The notes under the pieces are model-generated. The model was not told where the DNA came from and ran no database searches. It worked only from the letters and a program-made list of their open reading frames with translations. Of a stretch of 52,181 nucleotides of DNA, positions 8,987 through 17,399 are shown piece by piece. Each line of letters begins with the position of its first letter. Position 1 is the stretch's first letter. The DNA is from Campylobacterales bacterium (GTDB taxonomy: Bacteria > Campylobacterota > Campylobacteria > Campylobacterales > QNZT01), in assembly GCA_024278835.1 (NCBI GenBank), contig JAJRSK010000008.1, positions 1 through 52,181 on the forward strand, written 5' to 3'. The position numbers and the translations under genes were made by a program.

Positions 8987-9805
8987 ATGGGATGTGAGAT
9001 ACATGAAAAAAGAGAGTATACGGCACCTAGTGTTGATTTTGATACATGGAGTGCTGAGAAACTCACTATCATTAAGCAGTTAATAAATGAGAAGATAGAA
9101 CATATCACCAAACCAACTGTTGTGGTATTTGAGATAGGGCATTTCATGCTTCCCTGTGCAGATGAAAATATAGACTGGGCATTTAAAAATGTCACTTTTG
9201 CAGATGCCTTGGCTTCAAAAATTGTTAAAAAGTATAAAAAAGAAGTAAAACTATTACCCACACTTCTTATTAATAATCTAGACTCTTCACAAGAAGATGA
9301 ATCACAAAAAATGTTAGAAAAGATGTTTGAGGGGAAAAAATATATTCCCCTCAAATCACTCAAACTACTCTCTGAGAGAAATCTCAAAAATCGTGCCTAC
9401 AAAGCACTTAAAAAGAATGCTGCCCTTGCTGATAGCTTCATCAAAATAGATGGTAAAGCGTATCTCAAAGATGAAGAATATCAGCATGATTTAGCCGCAG
9501 GTTTTGTGGATGATGATGGCAATATCATTCCTAGATGCGGATTGATTTTGACTAGTTTTTTAGATAAAATTGCTGAGTTCTCTAAAGCAAGAATGTACCC
9601 ACATATAGATTATGAAGTGATTTTTGTCTCATTTTCACAAGAGTATCATGAGTATGAGCGCGTGAAGCTTGGTGTTGATATCTATAGTTCAACACACACA
9701 GATATCACAATCACTCCTATAGTGATGCATTGGGGTTATGCTATCGATCAGTGTCACATTTCGCATAGAAATAGTGATGAAAAACTTTGGCAAACGATAG
9801 AATAA
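8987..9805 (+). CDS. Conserved-looking protein of unknown function between two AsnB genes
   Basis: I chose ATG at 8987 (272 residues, MGCEIHEKREYTAPSVDF) because AGGGAG lies 10 bp before it and the preceding gene ends at 8961; the frame is open further upstream only inside that gene. The protein is soluble, with no signal peptide or membrane segment. The middle is lysine-rich and helical (residues about 95-165) and the C-terminal part has a mixed pattern (MYPHIDYEVIFVSFSQEYHEYERVKLG). I recognise no family or catalytic motif. It sits 13 bp before the complete asnB and 25 bp after the degenerate one, so the three are surely one transcription unit and probably act together in sugar or glycan amidation. 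Confidence 0.7.
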   Translation: MGCEIHEKREYTAPSVDFDTWSAEKLTIIKQLINEKIEHITKPTVVVFEIGHFMLPCADENIDWAFKNVTFADALASKIVKKYKKEVKLLPTLLINNLDSSQEDESQKMLEKMFEGKKYIPLKSLKLLSERNLKNRAYKALKKNAALADSFIKIDGKAYLKDEEYQHDLAAGFVDDDGNIIPRCGLILTSFLDKIAEFSKARMYPHIDYEVIFVSFSQEYHEYERVKLGVDIYSSTHTDITITPIVMHWGYAIDQCHISHRNSDEKLWQTIE

Positions 9806-9818
9806 AGTAAGGAAAAGT

Positions 9819-11720
9819 ATGTGCGGTATTAGTGGTTTTATAGATTTTAAAGGTAATTCAAACAAAGAGATATTGCAAAATATGACGGATGTACTACATC
9901 ACCGTGGTCCTGATGATAGTGGTTATAGTTTACATCAAACGGGACAAGCACAAGTGGCACTAGGGCATAGGAGACTTTCTATCCTAGATTTAACCACACA
10001 TGGTCACCAACCTATGTCTTTTGAGAAGATTGAGATTGTTTACAATGGAGAAGTCTATAACTTTGATGAAATCAAACAAGAACTGATCCCTCATGGCTAT
10101 ACCTTTGACTCTCATTCAGATACAGAAGTCATTATCAAAGCCTACCACAAATGGGGTTTAGATGCCGTACATAAGTTTAACGGCATGTTTGCAATCACTA
10201 TTTATGATAAAGAAAAAAATAGTATTTATATCATCCGTGATAGATCAGGTATCAAGCCTCTTTATTGGTATAAGCAAGATGATTTATTTCTCTATGCTAG
10301 TGAACTAAAAAGTTTTCACCAACACCCAAGATTTCAAAAAAAGATAAACTACAATGCTTTGGCACTTTTTTTACAATACCAATACATCCCAGAACCCCAC
10401 TCTATCTTTGAAAACTGCTTTAAACTTAGAGCAGGACACTATCTGGAGATAGATTTAAAAACCCAAGAGATTCAAGAACACACATACTGGGATGTTATCA
10501 ACGCCTACAACAAACCAAAGCTAGATATCAGTGAAGAAGACGCGATCAATGAAACAGAAAAGATACTTACTTCTGCTTTTGAGTATCGTATGGTATCGGA
10601 TGTACCCGTAGGCATCTTTTTAAGTGGTGGTTATGACAGCTCCGTAGTCACAGCTTTATTACAAAAAGATAGAAATCAGAAACTCAAAACTTTCACTATC
10701 GGTTTTCACGAAAAAGGCTATGACGAAACCCCTTATGCAAGAGAAGTTGCAAAACATTTAGGAACTGAGCATACAGAATATTACTGTACCCAAAAAGATG
10801 CCTTAGAAATCATCCCAAAACTTGCAGAAATTTATGATGAACCATTTTCTGATGACTCTGCTATTCCCACCACTCTGGTAAGTCAATTGGCTCGACAAGA
10901 TGTTACTGTAGCACTAAGTGCAGACGGAGGAGATGAACTCTTTGCTGGATACAATAAATACTCTTTAGCCTCAAAGTATTACAACTATTTTTCAAAAATA
11001 CCAAAATTTGCGCGAACGCCTTTAAGCGGCATGATGGGTAGTATCAATCCCAACAATATCCCTCTTGCCAAAAACTCTTATAACTTCGCAACCAAGTATG
11101 AAAAAGCAAAAAATATCCTCAAAGCACAAAGCTGTGCCAAAGTGATGCAAAATGTATCACAACATATCACAGAGTACGAACTACGAGAAATATTAAAAGA
11201 GGACTTTTCTCTACCAAAGACAAACTTTGACTTGGATACTCTCTTAAACACCAATAATGACAATTTGGACAGTATGTTAGCCATCGATTATAAGACCTAC
11301 CTGCTAGATGATATCTTAACAAAGGTTGATAGGGCTACGATGAGTGTCTCCTTAGAAGGGAGAGAACCCCTCTTGGATTATAGGCTTATCGAATTTGTTG
11401 CCACACTTCCCTCTCATTATAAATACAAAAATGGTACCACTAAACATATCCTCAAAGAAATCACCCATAGATATATCCCAAAAGAGATGATGGATAGACC
11501 TAAAATGGGCTTTGGTGTCCCTTTGATGGAGTGGTTTAAAGATGAACTAAAAGAGTACTTCCTCATCTATTTTGATGAAGAGAGACTTAAAAGAGAAGGT
11601 ATTTTCAATGCCCAAAAAGTAGTTTGGATGCGTGATAGGTATCTACAAGGGGAAAAAGTAGATATAGAAATTCTCTGGTCACTTCTCATGTTTCAGATGT
11701 GGTATGAAAAGTGGATGTAG
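9819..11720 (+). CDS. asnB: Asparagine synthetase (glutamine-hydrolysing), AsnB family
   Basis: 633 residues, full length for AsnB. The glutaminase half is complete: MCGISGF with Cys2 as nucleophile, HHRGPDDSG, LGHRRLSILDL, YNGEVYN and SDTEVI. The synthetase half has FLSGGYDSSVVTALL (PP-loop), TIGFHEKGYDET, YDEPFSDDSAIPTTL, SADGGDELFAGYNKY and DRPKMGFGVPLMEW. It converts aspartate to asparagine using ATP and glutamine, or amidates a sugar acid in glycan clusters; the surrounding flippase and glycosyltransferases favour the second (inference). It is last in a three-gene plus-strand unit. Its TAG stop forms the start of the left arm of the long hairpin at 11718-11808. Confidence 0.9.
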   Translation: MCGISGFIDFKGNSNKEILQNMTDVLHHRGPDDSGYSLHQTGQAQVALGHRRLSILDLTTHGHQPMSFEKIEIVYNGEVYNFDEIKQELIPHGYTFDSHSDTEVIIKAYHKWGLDAVHKFNGMFAITIYDKEKNSIYIIRDRSGIKPLYWYKQDDLFLYASELKSFHQHPRFQKKINYNALALFLQYQYIPEPHSIFENCFKLRAGHYLEIDLKTQEIQEHTYWDVINAYNKPKLDISEEDAINETEKILTSAFEYRMVSDVPVGIFLSGGYDSSVVTALLQKDRNQKLKTFTIGFHEKGYDETPYAREVAKHLGTEHTEYYCTQKDALEIIPKLAEIYDEPFSDDSAIPTTLVSQLARQDVTVALSADGGDELFAGYNKYSLASKYYNYFSKIPKFARTPLSGMMGSINPNNIPLAKNSYNFATKYEKAKNILKAQSCAKVMQNVSQHITEYELREILKEDFSLPKTNFDLDTLLNTNNDNLDSMLAIDYKTYLLDDILTKVDRATMSVSLEGREPLLDYRLIEFVATLPSHYKYKNGTTKHILKEITHRYIPKEMMDRPKMGFGVPLMEWFKDELKEYFLIYFDEERLKREGIFNAQKVVWMRDRYLQGEKVDIEILWSLLMFQMWYEKWM

Positions 11721-11808
11721 TTGTACTTCTTTCTATCTGCTTATTCCGAGGACAAATCCTCCCGTTGGTCTGAGCCTCTATATAATCAGATAGAAAGAAG
11801 TACAACTA
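11718..11808. terminator. Long hairpin with conserved loop core between two convergent genes (hairpin A)
   Basis: A perfect 22-bp inverted repeat (11718-11739 and 11787-11808, TAGTTGTACTTCTTTCTATC...) encloses a 47-nt loop. Each arm includes the TAG stop of the gene running into it: asnB on the plus strand and the flippase on the minus strand. By position it can act as a terminator in both directions, although it lacks a typical GC-rich stem and T-tract. The loop carries a 34-nt core at 11746-11779 (CCGAGG, CAAATCCTCCC, GGTCT, AGCCTCT) found again at 40421-40454 inside a hairpin with a completely different stem, 29 of 34 positions identical. Confidence 0.7.
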
Positions 11809-13074
11809 TAATCTCAAATCTCTTTTTCTAAACTTGAAAAATATATAATATCCCTTCGTTGCGATAATCGCACCCCCAATGATAAAGAGATTCAACCACG
11901 CCAAGCCAATCACCTCAAAATAATGAATCACCGGATAGACCAATAGAAGATTTAACAATCCTGCAATAATGATGATATTATTCAAAAGTTTTGACTCATC
12001 TAAGACCACCAAGATATTGGTAAAGTGTGTTGCAAACACCGTGATGGCTAAAAGTGGTGTCAATATACGTAAGAGTGACACGATAATCTCTGCAGGCTCT
12101 CCCCCTGTAAAAACAGATAAAATAGCAGGAGCATAATAATATACAAGGCTTGCCAAAGGTATCATGATAGCTAAAAGCGCAAACGAAACTTGCGTATTTC
12201 TTTTATAAAACATCGGTATAGACTCTTTATATAACTTAGCAAGATAAGGATATATTGCTTGAGGAAGTGAAGCGATGATGCTACCCCCTGCACGCACAAT
12301 TTTTTCTACGATAGAGTAGTAACCGACAATCGCATTACTTGCAAAAAATCCTAAAATAATTATATTAACGCTTTGGTACAGTTGCACACCTATACGAGAA
12401 GTAAAGATATACCAAGCATCTTTAAGATAGTAGAGATAGTGCTCTTTTGACTGCAGTGAAAAATATACACCAAACTTCTTTGTGGCTATTTTAAATGCCC
12501 ATATGCCAGCTACCAATGAACCTAATGAATAAAAGACAAAGACCAAATATAAATCTTCTGCACTTTTCACAAAGATGAAAATAGCCACAGCAAAGATAAT
12601 TTTTGAGAGTGCATTGAGTATCGTAATATAGCGCATTTTCTCTATCCCTTGGAAAAACCAGACAGGGAAAAGTACCTGCCCTAAAATCAGACCATAGGCA
12701 TAAACATACAAAGAACCATCTTGGGAAAACTTATCAACGGTAGCGATCAAAAGCAACAAAAAGAGAAAAAATAGTAGCGACATCACCGCTTTTATCATGA
12801 TAACCGAAGAGAAGATTTCGTTTATTTTTGTTGGATTATCCCTGTTAATTGAGATATGTTTAGTTGCAGAGAGATTAAATCCATAATCTGTGATGATTTC
12901 AGCATAAAGCATCACTGCCATGATAAAAGAGAAAACACCAAATTGATCCACCCCCAAAACACGTACGAGATAAGGAAAGGTAATCAAAGGAATTAACATA
13001 TTAATCCCTTGTAACGCAGTCAAGGATAAAAAGTTATCCATCAACCGCTTAAATGTACTCTGGTTTTCTTGCAT
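11806..13074 (-). CDS. Wzx-type polysaccharide flippase (MOP superfamily)
   Basis: 422 residues from ATG at 13074 (MQENQSTFKRLMDNFLSLTA). The frame is open to a GTG at 13101, but AAAAGG sits about 6 bp before 13074 and the alternative lies in a repeat arm. The protein has about twelve to fourteen hydrophobic segments. The N-terminal FPYLVRVLGVDQFGVFSFI is the hallmark of polysaccharide_synt/RfbX proteins, and PVWFFQGIEKMRYI is also typical. These proteins move lipid-linked oligosaccharides across the inner membrane, so it is the exporter fitting the glycosyltransferases and AsnB enzymes here. IMI tripeptides at 12160 and 12793 come from the TATCATGATA palindrome, both inside membrane segments. 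Confidence 0.88.
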   Translation of the reverse strand: MQENQSTFKRLMDNFLSLTALQGINMLIPLITFPYLVRVLGVDQFGVFSFIMAVMLYAEIITDYGFNLSATKHISINRDNPTKINEIFSSVIMIKAVMSLLFFLFLLLLIATVDKFSQDGSLYVYAYGLILGQVLFPVWFFQGIEKMRYITILNALSKIIFAVAIFIFVKSAEDLYLVFVFYSLGSLVAGIWAFKIATKKFGVYFSLQSKEHYLYYLKDAWYIFTSRIGVQLYQSVNIIILGFFASNAIVGYYSIVEKIVRAGGSIIASLPQAIYPYLAKLYKESIPMFYKRNTQVSFALLAIMIPLASLVYYYAPAILSVFTGGEPAEIIVSLLRILTPLLAITVFATHFTNILVVLDESKLLNNIIIIAGLLNLLLVYPVIHYFEVIGLAWLNLFIIGGAIIATKGYYIFFKFRKRDLRL

Positions 13075-13091
13075 AAATGCCCTTTTGTTGT

Positions 13092-13298
13092 TTAAGGGCA
13101 CCTCTAAAAGCCCTAGTTGTTCATAACATCACAGATAAGTTTTTGTTCGAGGCACTTACTTGCAGGACTAGCCGTAGCTAATTCAAAAGTAAGTAACGAA
13201 GTACAAAGACTTATCTGTGATGCCCACAGGGTGGGTTTTAAAAGTGCAATCTTTTAAAAGATATTATGAATGACTAGGGCTTTTAGAGGTGCCCTTAA
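13092..13298. mobile_element. Probable MITE: 35-bp terminal inverted repeats with internal hairpins
   Basis: The ends 13092-13126 and 13264-13298 are inverted copies (33 of 35 bp), beginning TTAAGGGCACCTCTAAAAG and ending in its complement, so the element is bounded by TTAA. Inside are another arm pair, CATCACAGATAAGT at 13127-13140 and its complement at 13209-13222, a small ACTTACTT/AAGTAAGT stem, a CCCAC-AGG-GTGGG hairpin followed by TTTT, and TTTTAAAAG/CTTTTAAAA. There is no ORF of note. It lies 33 bp after the kdsA stop and 17 bp before the flippase start, both on the minus strand, so it could terminate one and separate it from the other. A 4-bp YTAR target and GG-starting ends recall the IS5 group; that parentage is a guess. 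Confidence 0.65.
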
Positions 13299-13330
13299 TC
13301 TAAATCGACATTTTTACAAGATACAATATA

Positions 13331-14125
13331 TTAAAAGAGTTCTTGAATCTTCATGATAGCACTTACGGTACTTTCTAAATCCTCAAGTGTCAACATATTG
13401 TCTCCATCACTCAAGGCTACACTTGGATCAAAATGCGTTTCAAAAAAGAAACCATCTACACCTACCGCTGCTGCTGCCTTGGCTAGTGGCGTTACAAACT
13501 CACGCTTACCCGTACTCTTGCCTCCGGCTCCTCCTGGCATCTGCACGGCATGCGTAGCATCAAAAACCACAGGAGCAAACTCTCTCATTATCATTAAAGA
13601 ACGCATATCCACGACCAAGTTTCCATACCCAAAGCTAGATCCCCTCTCTGTTAACCATAACTTAGCTTTTTGACTATTTTCATATGTTGCTTCATCAAAA
13701 CCTCTTGTTTTTAACACCTTGAGTGCGGAATACTCCATATCAGAAGGGTTCATAAATTGACCCTTTTTGATGTTCACCACACAATTAGAGTTTGCCGCTT
13801 CAACAAGCAAATCTGTTTGACGACATAAAAAAGCAGGGATTTGCAAGACATCCACAACCTCTGCTGCTTCTTTGATTTGCCACCCTTCATGTACATCGGT
13901 TAAAAGCTTAAACCCAAATTCTTTTTGCACCTCTTCAAGCATCTTCAACCCTTCATGTACACCAGGTCCCCTAAAACTATCTAGTGATGTACGGTTGGCT
14001 TTGTCAAAACTCGCTTTAAAATAAAAGTCTATATTTTTGTTATCATGATAGCGCGTCAACCCCTCTGCAATACGCATCAAACTATCGCGACTCTCTATCA
14101 CACATGGTCCTGAAATCAATATCAT
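13331..14125 (-). CDS. kdsA: 3-deoxy-8-phosphooctulonate (KDO-8-P) synthase, metal-dependent type
   Basis: 264 residues. The enzyme condenses arabinose-5-phosphate with phosphoenolpyruvate to give KDO-8-phosphate for lipopolysaccharide. Family motifs: ISGPCVIES at the N-terminus, [52 protein letters not shown] and [17 protein letters not shown]. The cysteine of GPCVIES (residue 8) together with the later His, Glu and Asp marks the metal-dependent class, as in Aquifex; the E. coli class has Asn there. ATG shares one base with the TAA of the upstream DUF3108 gene (TAATG), so the two are coupled. A YHD from the palindrome at 14041 sits in a variable stretch just before FYFKASF. Confidence 0.95.
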   Translation of the reverse strand: MILISGPCVIESRDSLMRIAEGLTRYHDNKNIDFYFKASFDKANRTSLDSFRGPGVHEGLKMLEEVQKEFGFKLLTDVHEGWQIKEAAEVVDVLQIPAFLCRQTDLLVEAANSNCVVNIKKGQFMNPSDMEYSALKVLKTRGFDEATYENSQKAKLWLTERGSSFGYGNLVVDMRSLMIMREFAPVVFDATHAVQMPGGAGGKSTGKREFVTPLAKAAAAVGVDGFFFETHFDPSVALSDGDNMLTLEDLESTVSAIMKIQELF

Positions 14126-14889
14126 TATCTTGCCTTTACTATTTTTAAGTTTTTCATTTTCCCCACTAAGTCACCATACATGAGCACATCTTTTAACACA
14201 ACACGATCACAAAGTCCTTTTTCTGTAATATTGATTAAAAATTCACCTTTTTTACTTGCAAAAAGTTTTTGATTTAAAATCACAATCAATAAATTATCAT
14301 CTTTTTTAAGTATCTTCTTCATCATATCTTTCATCTTTTTATTTGGCACTTCAACACTTAAATGACCATCTTTACCATTCGCACCTATAGCAGTAAGTTG
14401 GATTTTTTTATTTGCCACCAAGTCTTTTCCGACGAGTTGTCTTAAATTAAAAAAAAGTGTCAAGATATCATTATCAGCATAATAAGGCAATACCTCTCTT
14501 GACTCTTTTACCTTTCCACCATTGATATCTGTTTTAATGACAGAAACTTCTTTTTTATCATGATGGAAAAAGTAACGTTTGCGTTCTTCTTTTGAGCCCC
14601 ATGTTCTATGTTTAACAAATAAGTTTGGTAAAAATTTTCCATCTTTAATCACACCCGTACTCTCGTATACCTCTTGGCGTCCTAGACTCAAATATTTAGC
14701 AAGCCCAGTCCCCTCACCTTTGACCCGTATTTTATACGTACCATTATCGATATTTAAGCTAGCATGAGCCTTACCAACTTCTCCTATCACACCATAAGAG
14801 ACCTCATAATCTGCAGAGATTGATTTAAAATCAAATCCAAAAAGTTGAAATGGCAAAAATATTAATACAATTACTAAAAGATGTTTCAT
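14125..14889 (-). CDS. DUF3108 family periplasmic protein
   Basis: 254 residues with a signal peptide ([19 protein letters not shown], cleavage about residue 19). The rest matches the DUF3108 pattern: [60 protein letters not shown] and the Asp-Ile-Leu-Thr-Leu-Phe-Phe stretch. Function is not established for this family; a beta-rich periplasmic or lipid-associated protein is likely. It is upstream of and coupled to kdsA, a linkage that suggests an envelope role. It is divergent from der across a 66-bp gap. Confidence 0.75.
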   Translation of the reverse strand: MKHLLVIVLIFLPFQLFGFDFKSISADYEVSYGVIGEVGKAHASLNIDNGTYKIRVKGEGTGLAKYLSLGRQEVYESTGVIKDGKFLPNLFVKHRTWGSKEERKRYFFHHDKKEVSVIKTDINGGKVKESREVLPYYADNDILTLFFNLRQLVGKDLVANKKIQLTAIGANGKDGHLSVEVPNKKMKDMMKKILKKDDNLLIVILNQKLFASKKGEFLINITEKGLCDRVVLKDVLMYGDLVGKMKNLKIVKAR

Positions 14890-14955
14890 GGGCTAAATTC
14901 TATACTTTTTTAGATAAAATATCCCTATGAAAAATATATTAGAAAAAGACCTATC

Positions 14956-16347
14956 ATGATAAAAATCGCCCTACTTGGAAAACCAAATGTCGGAAAGAGT
15001 TCACTCTTCAATCGCTTCTCACGTAAACTTGATGCCATCACTTCTCATGTCTCAGGCACCACAAGAGATATTAAAAAATCAGAAATATTGATGAATGGTA
15101 AGCCTATACTGCTTATGGATACGGGTGGATTAGATGACTCTACTACCCTTTTCCAATCCGTACAAGCAAAATCATTTCAAGCCGCGGATATGGCAGATAT
15201 CATCCTCTATATGGTGGATGGGAAAACACTACCTTCAGATGAAGATAAAGCGATATTTTTCTCTTTGCAAAAGTTAGGAAAACCTTTGGCGCTTGTTGTC
15301 AATAAAATGGATAGCGATAAACAAAATGATGAAATTGGCTGGGAGTTCCACTCTTTTGGCGCAAAAAATCTCTTTTTTCTCTCTGTATCACACAACCGAG
15401 GGACTAAACTTTTAACTGATTGGATCGATACTTTTTTACCTGCTTTACCTGCTGAGGAAGAAGTTAATGAGGAAGATTATTTTACCATTGAACAAATCAA
15501 TGAGATTGAAGAGACTATCCAAGAAGAGGAAGAGTCCAATGATATCAAGATAGCCATCATAGGACGTGTCAATGTTGGGAAAAGTTCGCTTTTAAATGCC
15601 CTTATCGGAGAAGAGCGTTCCGTCGTTTCAGACGTAGCGGGTACGACTATCGATCCCGTAGATGAATCCTTTAACTATAAAGAGCGTACCTTTACCTTTG
15701 TCGATACGGCAGGGATACGAAAGCGTGGTAAAATCGATGGTATCGAGAGACATGCCCTTCAACGAACGCAACGTATGTTAGAAACAGCTGACTTAGCCCT
15801 TATCGTGCTTGATGCCTCTGAGCCTTTTAAAGAGCTTGATGAAAAAATTGCCCACTTGGTAGATAAGTTTTCTCTAGGTTGTATCATCGTTCTTAACAAG
15901 TGGGATATCGCTGCAGAGGATTATGATAAAAATGTTGAGTTAGTAAGAGAGCGTTTTAAATTTCTCTCTTACGCACCTATCATCACCCTCTCTGCCCTTT
16001 CACACAAGCGCGTACACAAGATAAACGATATGATTTTACGCGTCTATGATAACTATACCAGACGTATCTCTACCTCAAAACTCAATGAAGTGATTAAGTA
16101 TGCCAGCATCAAACACCACCTTCCTGCGGACATGGGAAAACTTGTCAAAATCTATTTTGCCACGCAGTACGAGAGTAAACCTCCACGTATCGCCCTTATC
16201 ATGAATAGACCAAAAGCACTGCATTTTTCTTATCAACGCTACCTTGTCAACCAACTGCGTGATGCCTTTGATTTTGAAGGCGTACCTATCATCATCGAAG
16301 CCAAAGCCAAAAAAGTTGATGAAGAACGCGCGGAGAGATATCTGTGA
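14956..16347 (+). CDS. der: Ribosome-assembly GTPase Der (EngA)
   Basis: 463 residues with two consecutive GTPase domains and a KH-like C-terminus. First G1 is GKPNVGKSSLFN with DTGG and NKMD; second G1 is GRVNVGKSSLLN with DTAG and NKWD. The protein acts in 50S subunit maturation. The start ATG (14956) lies inside a TATCATGATA palindrome, has no clear Shine-Dalgarno sequence, and overlaps by ATGA a ten-codon ORF starting at 14927 (MKNILEKDLS). The stop TGA overlaps the GTG start of aroK, so the two genes are coupled. Confidence 0.96.
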   Translation: MIKIALLGKPNVGKSSLFNRFSRKLDAITSHVSGTTRDIKKSEILMNGKPILLMDTGGLDDSTTLFQSVQAKSFQAADMADIILYMVDGKTLPSDEDKAIFFSLQKLGKPLALVVNKMDSDKQNDEIGWEFHSFGAKNLFFLSVSHNRGTKLLTDWIDTFLPALPAEEEVNEEDYFTIEQINEIEETIQEEEESNDIKIAIIGRVNVGKSSLLNALIGEERSVVSDVAGTTIDPVDESFNYKERTFTFVDTAGIRKRGKIDGIERHALQRTQRMLETADLALIVLDASEPFKELDEKIAHLVDKFSLGCIIVLNKWDIAAEDYDKNVELVRERFKFLSYAPIITLSALSHKRVHKINDMILRVYDNYTRRISTSKLNEVIKYASIKHHLPADMGKLVKIYFATQYESKPPRIALIMNRPKALHFSYQRYLVNQLRDAFDFEGVPIIIEAKAKKVDEERAERYL

Positions 16348-16850
16348 CAAATGTTATTTTAATCGGCTTTATGGGAGTTGGCAAAGGGACTGTCGCAAGG
16401 GCTTTGGCTAAAGAGAGTAACGCGTATGCTATCGATACTGATGATTTGATAGAGAGTTTGGAAAACCGTAAAATAAAGGATATTTTTGTTGAAGATGGAG
16501 AGCCATATTTTCGAGATTTAGAGAAAAAAACAGCCAAATGGCTAGAGAAGAATGTCTCCGATGCCATCATCTCTACGGGGGGAGGTTTTTATAAGGTAAA
16601 AAATCTAAAAAAAATCGGAAAAATCATTTTACTTGATGCATCCTATGAGTATATCTATCAGCAGATATTAGCCCACCCAAATGCCAAAAGAAAATTAAGA
16701 AAAAGACCTCTTTTACAAGATACTACAAAAGCCAAGGCACTCTATAAAGAGCGTATTCCTCTCTACAAAGGTGTGGCTGACGAAGTTATCATGATAGAAG
16801 GGAAAAGTCCCCAAAAGATAGCCAAAGAGATTTTGCGCCTATTATCATGA
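16344..16850 (+). CDS. aroK: Shikimate kinase
   Basis: 168 residues. Phosphorylates shikimate at O3 in the chorismate pathway. Walker A is GFMGVGKGT (residues 8-16), followed by the shikimate-binding DTDD (31-34), Arg57 in YFRDLE and TGGG (78-81); KRPLL carries the lid arginine. The start is GTG overlapping the der stop (GTGA). The stop TGA is part of a TATCATGATA palindrome (16843-16852), and the same palindrome read on the other strand gives the TGA stop of the convergent esterase gene, so the two genes overlap by 6 bp. Another palindrome at 16787 gives IMI. Confidence 0.93.
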   Translation: MTNVILIGFMGVGKGTVARALAKESNAYAIDTDDLIESLENRKIKDIFVEDGEPYFRDLEKKTAKWLEKNVSDAIISTGGGFYKVKNLKKIGKIILLDASYEYIYQQILAHPNAKRKLRKRPLLQDTTKAKALYKERIPLYKGVADEVIMIEGKSPQKIAKEILRLLS

Positions 16851-17399
16851 TAGGCTAAACTTTTCTATCATCCCCATCTTGCTCTCAAAATTTTCAAAGC
16901 TGTGATTGCCATCTTCTTCTATACAAAGATAGCTATCATGATACTTCCCTTTTGCCTCTTTAAAATCGAGCACTTCATCTCCTGTTTGTAAAAGAACCAT
17001 AAAGTTTTCTGCCTTTATCTCTTGGACTTCATACGTCTTTAAAGAGTCAATATGCGCTTGTATAAAAGTATAATCACTGCTATCATGATAGGAGGGATTT
17101 GTCCCTAAATGTTGCGCTAAGGTATTATACGGGTAAACGGAGGGATTCACCAATACTGCTTTAATATCAAATTTATGCGCAAAATAAGTAGCATAATATC
17201 CACCTAAAGAAGAGCCCACAAGAGTAACATTTTCTATTTTTAACAGTAGGGTTAACATTTGATTGAGCGTATCAATGGCTAATTCTGGGATTGTAGGTAG
17301 AGAAGGTGTAAAAACCTTATCATCTCCAAAATGTCTCTTTAAAATCTTTGCCTTGTTAGAAAAGCCCGAAGAGCCAAATCCATGTATATAAACTACCAT
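16845..17399 (-). CDS. YqiA-like alpha/beta-hydrolase (small esterase)
   Basis: 184 residues. YIHGFGSSGFSNKA at the N-terminus, nucleophile elbow VGSSLGGYYA (Ser64), acid QTGDEVLDF (Asp141 or Asp145) and His166 in EDGNHSFENF match the YqiA/UPF0227 esterases. Substrate unknown. The start overlaps the mqnE stop by 7 bp, so it is translated with mqnE. It contains two YHD sites from palindromes at 16934 and 17081, plus its stop from a third at 16843. Confidence 0.85.
   Translation of the reverse strand: MVVYIHGFGSSGFSNKAKILKRHFGDDKVFTPSLPTIPELAIDTLNQMLTLLLKIENVTLVGSSLGGYYATYFAHKFDIKAVLVNPSVYPYNTLAQHLGTNPSYHDSSDYTFIQAHIDSLKTYEVQEIKAENFMVLLQTGDEVLDFKEAKGKYHDSYLCIEEDGNHSFENFESKMGMIEKFSLS

Noticed and set aside
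13223-13263. CCCAC-AGG-GTGGG-TTTT as an independent terminator of kdsA
   Set aside because: It is on the plus strand in that polarity while kdsA reads minus, and it sits inside the MITE-like element, so it is described as part of that element.
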